Below, in pieces: positions 7,045 to 11,069 of a stretch of 11,069 nt of DNA. The translations under genes were made by a program, and so were the position numbers. How positions within the stretch are numbered: the first letter of the stretch is position 1; each line of letters opens with the position of its first letter. A model generated the notes under the pieces. The model saw only the letters and a program-made list of their open reading frames with translations. It was not told where the DNA came from and did not search any database. This DNA is from Candidatus Solincola tengchongensis (GTDB lineage Bacteria; Actinomycetota; Geothermincolia; Geothermincolales; RBG-13-55-18), in the NCBI GenBank assembly GCA_015711895.1, contig JACVJH010000113.1, positions 1 through 11,069 on the forward strand, read 5' to 3'.

Positions 7045-7704
7045 TCACCGGAAGCGCCGCCACCCGTACTTGCCGACCAGGGGCACGAAGATGCAGGAAC
7101 CCTCTTCGGTGGTGCGGAAGGCGCCGTCCTCCTTCCTGACCACGGTGAGCATCTGCATGGTCGCCGAGCCCACCGGGATCACCAGGCGCCCCCCCTCCGC
7201 CAGTTGCTCCAGAAGGGGTTGGGGCACGGAGGGCGCGCCCGCGGTGACGATGATCCCGTCGAAGGGAGCCTCCTCCGGCCATCCCAAGGTGCCGTCCCCC
7301 ACCCTGACGCGCACGTTGGCATAACCCAGGGAGCGCAGCCTTTCCTCCGCCTCCCGGGCCAGGAGGAGATTCTTCTCGATGGTGTAGACCTCCTTCACCA
7401 GCTCGCAGAGGACAGCGGCCTGGTAGCCCGAGCCGGTCCCTATCTCCAGGACCCTGTCCCCCTCCCCGGCTTCAAGGAGCTCCGTCATCCAGGCCACCAT
7501 ATAGGGCTGGCTTATGGTCTGCCCCTCGCCGATGGGGAGGGGGGTGTCCTCGTAGGCGCGGTGGCGGAGGTCCTCGGGGACGAAGAGGTGCCGGGGAACG
7601 CGGCGCATGGCCTCCAGGACCCGGGGGTTCCGGATGCCCCGCTCCGCGATCTGGGTGCGCACCATCTCCTCTCTGAGTCGTCGGAAGAAGGCTTCCTCAT
7701 CCAT
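7045..7704 (-). CDS. pcm: Protein-L-isoaspartate O-methyltransferase
   Basis: PIMT methylates L-isoaspartyl residues in aged or heat-damaged proteins with SAM, starting their repair. The 219-residue length is normal. The SAM-binding motif I is VLEIGTGSGYQAAVL (85-99), the acidic end of strand 2 is YTIEK (107-111), and the substrate-side signature IGEGQTISQPYMVAWM (58-73) is diagnostic. The end KYGWRRF is also typical. It starts at ATG 7704 with a weak GAGG about 10 nt upstream. It lies 88 nt downstream of the anti-sigma kinase gene on the same strand and could share that stress operon. GC-rich inverted repeats after its stop (for example arms 6979-6983 and 7012-7016) may end the transcript, though without a T-run. 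Confidence 0.95.
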   Translation of the reverse strand: MDEEAFFRRLREEMVRTQIAERGIRNPRVLEAMRRVPRHLFVPEDLRHRAYEDTPLPIGEGQTISQPYMVAWMTELLEAGEGDRVLEIGTGSGYQAAVLCELVKEVYTIEKNLLLAREAEERLRSLGYANVRVRVGDGTLGWPEEAPFDGIIVTAGAPSVPQPLLEQLAEGGRLVIPVGSATMQMLTVVRKEDGAFRTTEEGSCIFVPLVGKYGWRRFR

Positions 7705-7792
7705 GGGTGAACCGCCTCGATCGGTGTCCGGGCCGGAAAACAGTGCCTCGGGGCTCCCTTCCGGGCGTGCCGTCAGGGTACCCGGCTTGGGA

Positions 7793-8236
7793 TCAACCTC
7801 TCTCCCTGCCGGGTAAGAACTTGGTTATGGTGACCTTGGTCCCTCCCCCGGGGCTGGACTGGCATTCGAAAACGTCCACCAGGCTGCGGATGAGCGGGAT
7901 GCCGAAACCCTTTTCCAGCAGCTCGGAAGGCGGGCTCTCCAGCACGCACCGGGGGTCGAAACCCGGTCCCCGGTCCTGGACCTCGACGGTCAGGGATTCC
8001 TCCCCCATGATGAAGCGGATGTTTATGGGGGGTTTCTCCGCGGTGCCGTTCCCGGTATGGACGACGGCGTTGGTGCACATCTCCGAGACGGCTATCTTGA
8101 GGTCGTCCACGCTGTCCTCGCTGAAGTTCATGCGACGCGCGATGGAGCCGGCGAAGAGGCGCGCCAGGCTTATGTACTTGGCGTTCGCCGGGATCTCCAG
8201 TTCGAAGGCCACGTTCTTGTCTCCGGACAAACTCAC
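7793..8236 (-). CDS. Anti-sigma-type serine kinase / HATPase (RsbW/SpoIIAB-like)
   Basis: This is a GHKL-fold ATPase of the partner-switching class. Such proteins hold a sigma factor inactive and phosphorylate a STAS antagonist on serine. The 147-residue protein is a single domain with the N box IAVSEMCTNAVVH (48-60; E52 and N56 for Mg-ATP), G1 box DRGPGF (88-93), G2 GFGIPLI (110-116) and GGT (131-133). GTG at 8236 overlaps the stop of the upstream STAS gene as GTGA, showing tight translational coupling and equal expression of the two partners. The sigma factor itself is not in the window. A role in controlling another type of target cannot be excluded. Confidence 0.9.
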   Translation of the reverse strand: MSLSGDKNVAFELEIPANAKYISLARLFAGSIARRMNFSEDSVDDLKIAVSEMCTNAVVHTGNGTAEKPPINIRFIMGEESLTVEVQDRGPGFDPRCVLESPPSELLEKGFGIPLIRSLVDVFECQSSPGGGTKVTITKFLPGRERG

Positions 8237-8607
8237 GCCCCCTTGATGCTCGCCAGCAGGTCCTCCCGGGAGGAGTAGATGGTGAAGACCTTGGTGAGGC
8301 CGGTGATGCGGAAGATGCGCAGGATGCGTTCCTGGTTGCAGATTATCCCCAGGTCCCCCTGGTGGTGCTTGACCCGCTTCAGCCCCCCCACCAGGACGCC
8401 CAGGCCGGTGCTGTCCAGGAAGGCCACGTCTTCCAGGTCCACCACGATGCGGTAGCGACCCTCCTCCACCAGGTTCTTTATGGTGTCGCGCAGCTTGGGG
8501 GCGCTGTACACGTCCACCTCTCCGGAGAGGACGACGATCGAGTGGTCGCCCACGTGTTCCAGGGCGATGTCCAGCTCGCTTCCTTCCCTTACCTCGTTGT
8601 CCACCAT
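8233..8607 (-). CDS. STAS-domain anti-sigma factor antagonist (RsbV/SpoIIAA-like)
   Basis: This is the partner of the downstream kinase: unphosphorylated STAS protein binds the anti-sigma factor and frees sigma. The 124-residue protein spans a full STAS domain, with VVLSGEVDVYSAPKLRD (25-41), VVDLEDVAFLDSTGLGVL (55-72) and the phosphorylatable serine S66 in DSTGLG. It then continues to the usual C-terminal helix (LTKVFTIYSSREDLLASI). ATG 8607 is chosen because the frame further upstream encodes Pro/Arg-rich sequence that collides with the separate zinc-ribbon gene. The ribosome site before 8607 is weak (AGATGG), so translation may depend on the upstream gene 52 nt away. Confidence 0.92.
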   Translation of the reverse strand: MVDNEVREGSELDIALEHVGDHSIVVLSGEVDVYSAPKLRDTIKNLVEEGRYRIVVDLEDVAFLDSTGLGVLVGGLKRVKHHQGDLGIICNQERILRIFRITGLTKVFTIYSSREDLLASIKGA

Positions 8608-8659
8608 GGTTCCATCTCGTGCGGGAGGACGGCCCGGGGCTCGAAGGAGCGGGGGCCCG

Positions 8660-8818
8660 TCAACGGGACCGGGAGGGACGCTTGACCACGGTGCCGCACT
8701 TGGCGCACTTCGCCTTGTCCTCACCGGGATCTATGGAGACCCGGTTGTTGCACTTGGGGCAGAGAACCCGCAGCACCTCGACACCTGTCTTCTCATGACC
8801 GTGAGGCCCCCGCACCAT
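8660..8818 (-). CDS. Small zinc-ribbon protein (52 residues)
   Basis: This short gene heads the partner-switch operon. The ATG at 8818 has an excellent ribosome site, GGAGGTG (minus strand, plus positions 8824-8830), 5 nt upstream. The protein has two zinc knuckles, C20-PK-C23 and C38-AK-C41, joined by 14 residues, with a basic C-terminal tail (KRPSRSR). Four cysteines in two CxxC pairs make a single zinc ribbon likely. It resembles the many small hypothetical zinc-ribbon proteins of bacteria, and I cannot assign it to a named family. Position at the 5' end suggests it is co-expressed with the STAS and kinase genes and could act as a nucleic-acid- or protein-binding accessory. It ends 52 nt before the STAS start, and its stop lies in a small hairpin (CCCGT-TG-ACGGG on the minus strand). 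Confidence 0.82.
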   Translation of the reverse strand: MVRGPHGHEKTGVEVLRVLCPKCNNRVSIDPGEDKAKCAKCGTVVKRPSRSR

Positions 8819-8885
8819 TTTTTCACCTCCGTTGTTTCTTCGAATACGTCACCTTCATCCCGCTAAGGCGAGGTCCACCAAATAT

Positions 8886-8911
8886 TTACCCTCCCGCCGG
8901 GGGTTTGAAAC
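8886..8911 (-). promoter_or_regulatory. Sigma-B/SigF-like promoter of the zinc-ribbon/STAS/kinase operon
   Basis: On the minus strand, GTTTCA (plus 8906-8911) is followed after 14 nt by GGGTAA (plus 8886-8891). The general-stress sigma-B/SigF consensus is about GTTTAA-N12-15-GGGTAT, so both hexamers match at 5 of 6 with correct spacing. Transcription would start near 8878, leaving a leader of about 60 nt before ATG 8818. The genes it would drive are the regulators of exactly this sigma class, which fits known autoregulation of such operons. Confidence 0.6.
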
Positions 8912-9001
8912 CTGTTTCTCGTACCGTGGCTCTGTCGGCTGGACTCGTTTTCCCCGACCGGCTCCGACTCTTGGAGGTTTAGGCCTGTTTCCCGCGCGCG
9001 G

Positions 9002-9022
9002 AGGGAGGAAGGCCTCCCTTTT
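9002..9022 (+). terminator. Terminator-like hairpin
   Basis: AGGGAGG-AAGG-CCTCCCT (9002-9019) forms a 7-bp stem with a 4-nt loop followed by TTT. It would act on rightward transcripts, but no rightward gene ends here. It may shield the lexA side from read-through or end a short unannotated RNA. The T-run is short. Confidence 0.3.
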
Positions 9023-9084
9023 CCCGTCCGCGCATGGCGCGGAGCCCGCGAGGGGGAACGGGCATGGGGTGGACCGCGCCGGCA

Positions 9085-9206
9085 GGGATGTCCGGGGGCC
9101 CCGGGGTGAGGGAGGTGCTCGGGAGCCGGACGGCGGAGGGCGGGCGAACGGACCCCCGGCGGGGATCGACCCCTGGGGAGACCCGGGACGAGCGGGATGT
9201 CCGGGG
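9085..9206 (+). repeat. Two copies of a 13-nt direct repeat, each next to a hairpin
   Basis: GGGATGTCCGGGG occurs at 9085-9097 and again at 9194-9206. The first runs into CCGGGGGCCCCGG (9092-9104), and the second into CGGGGC-GGA-GCCCCG (9202-9216). The shared layout of a repeat followed by a GC hairpin suggests related units, although GC-rich composition makes chance similarity easy. Confidence 0.35.
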
Positions 9207-9288
9207 CGGAGCCCCGCGAAGGAGGAGGCGCATCCGGGAGGAGGGGCGGTGGGTTAGTGGAAACGGACCCCGCAGCGGAAGATTCACC

Positions 9289-9322
9289 CTAAACGGGTGT
9301 TTACGGGTAAACCACGGTTTAC
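9289..9322. promoter_or_regulatory. Two tandem palindromic operators, probable LexA (SOS) boxes
   Basis: Box 1 is CTAAACGGGTGTTTAC (9289-9304) and box 2 is GTAAACCACGGTTTAC (9307-9322). Both follow TAAAC-N4-GTTTA, and box 2 is a perfect palindrome over 7-bp arms. Their centres lie 18 bp apart. The Gram-positive/actinobacterial SOS box is GAAC-N4-GTTC; here the AAC-N4-GTT core and spacing are kept but the outer G/C pair is A/T. They sit directly before lexA, where autoregulatory boxes belong. The binding protein is inferred, not shown. Confidence 0.72.
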
Positions 9323-9328
9323 TATAAT
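9300..9328 (+). promoter_or_regulatory. lexA promoter (-35 TTTACG, -10 TATAAT)
   Basis: A perfect TATAAT (9323-9328) begins directly after box 2. Exactly 17 nt upstream lies TTTACG (9300-9305; 4 of 6 to TTGACA), inside box 1. The whole spacer is therefore covered by operator box 2, so a bound repressor would block polymerase. The leader is short (start near 9335) and carries GGAGGAGGTGA, 6 nt before the lexA ATG. Confidence 0.7.
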
Positions 9329-9348
9329 AGGGGAGGAGGTGAGGGAGG

Positions 9349-10014
9349 ATGGAGAAAGCGGCGTCCCGGCGGAGAGGCTCCCGCCCCGCGGGCGGGGAGG
9401 GGGGCGGCAGGGAGGGGCTCACGCCCCGGCAGGAGGAGGCCCTGGAGTTCGTCCTCTCCACCCTGGAGAGAAGGGGCTATCCCCCCAGCGTGCGGGAGCT
9501 CTGCGAGGCCTTGGGCCTCTCCTCCACCCGGGGGGCCCTGCGCCATCTCGAGGCCCTGGAGAGGAAGGGCTTCATAACCCGGGCGCCCGGGGCGCGCGCC
9601 ATACAGGTGCGGGAGGGCCTCCGGGGCGGGGTGGCCTATCTGCCCCTGGTGGGCGAGGTCCCGGCGGGTCCCCTCCGCTACGCCTCCGAGGAGGTGGAGG
9701 AGTGGGTCCCGGTCCCCGGCCGCTGGGGAGGGAGGGGGCGCTTCCTGCTCCGGGTGAGGGGGGACAGCATGATCGGCGACGGCATCCACCCCGGCGACCT
9801 GGTGGTGGTGGATCCCCGCCCCGGTGTGGAGGACGGGGAGATAGTGGTGGCCCTGGTGGAGGGGGAGGCCACCGTGAAGCGCCTGAGGCGTCGGGGGGAG
9901 ACGGTGGAGCTCCATGCCTCAAACCCCCGCTACGCTCCCCTGCGGGTGAGGCGGGGAGAGGGGGAGGTGAGGGTGGTGGGGAAGGTGGTCTCGTTGCTGC
10001 GGGAGAGGGTCTGA
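9349..10014 (+). CDS. lexA: LexA repressor (SOS regulator, self-cleaving)
   Basis: LexA represses DNA-damage genes and cleaves itself when stimulated by RecA filaments. The 221-residue protein starts with a Gly/Arg-rich 23-residue extension, then a winged helix-turn-helix (LTPRQEEALEFV at 24-35, RGYPPSVRELCEALGLSS at 42-59, RHLEALERKGFITR at 65-78). The peptidase domain has the cleavage site A106-G107 (GEVPAGPLR), the nucleophile S140 in RGDSMIGDGIHPGD and the general base K177 in EATVKRL, so all catalytic elements are present. The recognition region reads SSTRGALRHL instead of the common SSTSTVHRHL-type sequence, which may match the altered operators upstream. ATG 9349 has a very strong ribosome site. 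It is probably autoregulated. Confidence 0.96.
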   Translation: MEKAASRRRGSRPAGGEGGGREGLTPRQEEALEFVLSTLERRGYPPSVRELCEALGLSSTRGALRHLEALERKGFITRAPGARAIQVREGLRGGVAYLPLVGEVPAGPLRYASEEVEEWVPVPGRWGGRGRFLLRVRGDSMIGDGIHPGDLVVVDPRPGVEDGEIVVALVEGEATVKRLRRRGETVELHASNPRYAPLRVRRGEGEVRVVGKVVSLLRERV

Positions 10015-10022
10015 ACCGGGGA

Positions 10023-10163
10023 CCCCGCGCGGCGGCGCGGGGATGGAATAAGCTTCCAAGGAGGGCGCAAGCCCTCCTCGCGTCCCTACGGGGGGTTTTC
10101 GCGGGGCCCTTGGAGGGCCCCGGAAGCCGGGGGCAGGAGGGCCGCCCCGGCGCGATGCCGGGG
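10023..10163 (+). other. Cluster of consecutive strong hairpins after lexA
   Basis: Within 140 nt there are five stems with fully complementary arms: CCCCGCGC/GCGCGGGG (10023-10042, 4-nt loop), TGGAA/TTCCA (10044-10058, 5-nt loop), AGGAGGGC/GCCCTCCT (10059-10078, GCAA loop of the GNRA type), CGGGGCCCT/AGGGCCCCG (10102-10122, 3-nt loop) and CCCCGGC/GCCGGGG (10145-10163, 5-nt loop). A small CCC-TACG-GGG (10084-10093), followed shortly by TTTT (10096-10099), lies between the third and fourth. The arms differ from stem to stem. Possible roles are a lexA terminator/attenuator block, a structured RNA or a processing site; I recognise no known RNA family. The remaining sequence to 10308 is GC-rich without a gene. 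Confidence 0.5.
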
Positions 10164-10308
10164 ACTCCTCCGGGCGGGCGCGGACGGGGGGCTTTGACGG
10201 GACGGCGGCCCGCCCTCGGAAGGGGCTGCCGGGGGTCCGGGGGCTCCGCCGGAAGGAGGAAGCAGGGACGCCGCGCGGGAACGGCGGCCGGAAAAGGGGA
10301 GGGATGCC

Positions 10309-10560
10309 ATGGTCACCCTGGTCGAGGAACCGGTGGACGTGGCGGCGGTCTTCCGCGGGGGAAGGCTGCGGCCCACCGCCTTCCTCTGGCGTGGACGGCG
10401 CTACCGCGTCCGCCGCGTGCTGGGGACCTACCGGGCCATGAAGGGGAGGTACCTGGAGCTCTATTACTCGGTGATGAGCGACACCCCGGAGGTCTACGAG
10501 CTCCGTTTCTCCACCGACGGCATGAGGTGGAGCCTGGTGCGGGTGCACAGCGAGGGGTAG
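10309..10560 (+). CDS. Small conserved protein, resembles DUF6504, next to Y-family polymerase
   Basis: The 83-residue protein has no signal peptide or membrane segment. It consists of short basic beta-type strands: AFLWRGRRYRVRRVLGTYR (24-42), YLELYYSV (48-55), YELRFSTDGMRWSLVRVH (63-80). From memory this pattern (a WRGRRYRV-like strand early and a W-x-L-x-R-V end) matches DUF6504, small actinobacterial proteins often encoded beside DinB/ImuB-type polymerases; this needs a profile search. It starts at ATG 10309 with GGGGAGGG 5 nt upstream. The polymerase start follows its stop after 12 nt, so the two are very likely co-translated and functionally linked. Biochemical function is unknown. Confidence 0.75.
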   Translation: MVTLVEEPVDVAAVFRGGRLRPTAFLWRGRRYRVRRVLGTYRAMKGRYLELYYSVMSDTPEVYELRFSTDGMRWSLVRVHSEG

Positions 10561-10572
10561 GGGAGGTCGGGG

Positions 10573-11069
10573 ATGACCCAGTACGTGACGCACGGCCTTC
10601 TTCGCGCCGCGGATCAGGTGCGGGCCGCGGAGGAGGGGCGGTGCGTCCTTCACCTGGACATGGACGCCTACTTCGCCTCCGTGGAGCAGAGGGACGTGCC
10701 CCTCTACCGGGGCCGGCCCCTGGTGGTCTGTCACACCTCCAGCGACTTCTGCACCCACGGGGTGGTGGCCACCGCCTCCTACGAGGCCCGGCGCTGGGGG
10801 GTGAAGGCGGGCATGTCGGTGTGGGAGGCGCGGAGCCGCTGCCCCCACGCCTGCTTCGTGCACGCGGACATCCCCAAGTACCTGGACAACGCCCGGCGCA
10901 TCCGGCGCCTCTGCGAGAGGCTCTCCCACCGTGTGGAAGTTTTTTCCATAGATGAGGTCTTCGTGGACCTCACCCCCCTCCTGCTCCCTTGCATCCCGGG
11001 GGAAGGGCGCTGGCGGGAGGCCCTCCGGCTGGGGAGGGAGCTGAAGGGGGAGCTTCGCCGACGGGTGGG
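10573..11069 (+). CDS. dinB: Y-family DNA polymerase (DinB/Pol IV-like), 3'-truncated by the window edge
   Basis: This is a translesion polymerase that copies damaged DNA. The visible 165 residues cover most of the palm and fingers. HLDMDAYFASVEQ (27-39) carries the first metal Asp (D29) and the conserved aromatic pair; VVATASYEARRWGVKAGMSV (64-83) is the fingers motif binding the incoming nucleotide; VFSIDEVFVDLT (123-134) holds the catalytic D128-E129. All catalytic residues in view are intact, so this part is not an inactive ImuB type. There is a 22-residue N-terminal extension before the usual start of the fold. VVCHTSSDFCTHG (51-63), between the first motif and the fingers, is less usual than the common VGG-type loop. 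ATG 10573 has GGGAGGT 5 nt upstream and follows the small gene by 12 nt. Pol IV versus another Y-family branch cannot be settled without the C-terminus. Confidence 0.9.
   Translation, partial: MTQYVTHGLLRAADQVRAAEEGRCVLHLDMDAYFASVEQRDVPLYRGRPLVVCHTSSDFCTHGVVATASYEARRWGVKAGMSVWEARSRCPHACFVHADIPKYLDNARRIRRLCERLSHRVEVFSIDEVFVDLTPLLLPCIPGEGRWREALRLGRELKGELRRRV

Larger units (their letters stand above)
8912..9288. other. Divergent intergenic region without a convincing gene
   Basis: This stretch separates the leftward stress operon from the rightward lexA promoter. It contains two similar segments, GGTTTGAAACCTGTTTC (8902-8918) and GGTTTAGGCCTGTTTC (8975-8990), then very GC-rich sequence with short hairpins. 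The open frame 9034-9327 (plus) codes for a Gly/Arg-rich low-complexity sequence, runs through the lexA operators and lacks a ribosome site, so I do not call it. No RNA gene was recognised. Confidence 0.5.

Noticed and set aside
8608..8724. N-terminal extension of the STAS protein upstream of 8607
   Set aside because: The extension is Pro/Arg/Ala-rich, lies outside the STAS fold and overlaps the zinc-ribbon gene, which has a strong ribosome site and two CxxC pairs.
9034..9327. 97-codon open frame before lexA
   Set aside because: Low-complexity Gly/Arg translation, no ribosome site, and it runs through the operator and -10 of lexA.
9297..10955. 552-codon open frame on the plus strand through lexA and the polymerase
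   Set aside because: Its translation is Gly/Pro/Arg-rich nonsense in a shifted frame. lexA, the small gene and the polymerase occupy the other frames with clear motifs.
1..11069. CRISPR array, tRNA or rRNA genes, insertion sequence
   Set aside because: No regularly spaced repeats, no cloverleaf with conserved T-loop, no rRNA segments and no transposase motifs were seen on either strand.

Overview
The window is a GC-rich bacterial segment (codon third positions are strongly G/C) with dense strong Shine-Dalgarno sites, GTG and TTG starts, and mostly chromosomal housekeeping or stress genes. The gene set suits a deep-branching, possibly thermophilic, member of the Actinomycetota: glyA/comEB/wecA clustering, a polyprenol-phosphate mannose synthase, a STAS/anti-sigma kinase pair behind a sigma-B-like promoter, and lexA next to a Y-family polymerase. 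This placement is inference. A GC-rich Firmicute or Chloroflexota cannot be excluded from sequence reading alone.

Layout. (1) 1-2485, plus strand: the 3' part of glyA, broken by an internal out-of-frame deletion that removes the PLP-lysine segment; a dCMP deaminase (comEB); and a WecA/TagO-type polyprenyl-phosphate sugar-1-phosphate transferase that overlaps comEB by 16 nt. (2) 2486-3152: a long stretch without a convincing gene, holding an AT-rich island and a short tandem repeat, and ending in a -10 box. (3) 3153-5943, plus: a radical SAM protein with a Cys-rich C-terminal domain, then a GAF plus degenerate GGDEF protein whose N-terminal coding sequence lies in another frame. (4) 6171-8818, minus: reading from the right, a 52-residue zinc-ribbon protein, a STAS anti-sigma antagonist, an anti-sigma-type ATPase/kinase, and protein-L-isoaspartate methyltransferase. 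A polyprenol monophosphomannose synthase follows with its own, apparently leaderless, promoter. (5) 8819-9348: a divergent control region with a sigma-B-like promoter facing left and a lexA promoter facing right that carries two palindromic operators. (6) 9349-11069, plus: lexA, a cluster of strong hairpins, a small protein resembling DUF6504, and the start of a Y-family DNA polymerase that runs off the window.

Two regulatory circuits stand out. The partner-switch pair (STAS plus HATPase) is headed by a previously easy-to-miss zinc-ribbon gene and preceded by GTTTCA-N14-GGGTAA. That resembles the promoter class such switches control, which suggests autoregulation. The lexA promoter has two tandem TAAAC-N4-GTTTA boxes interleaved with its -35 and -10 elements. 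This keeps the geometry of the Gram-positive SOS box but changes its outer base, and the genes downstream form a compact damage-response cassette. Two genes (glyA and the GGDEF gene) carry frame disruptions in otherwise well-conserved sequence. These may be assembly or sequencing errors rather than biology.
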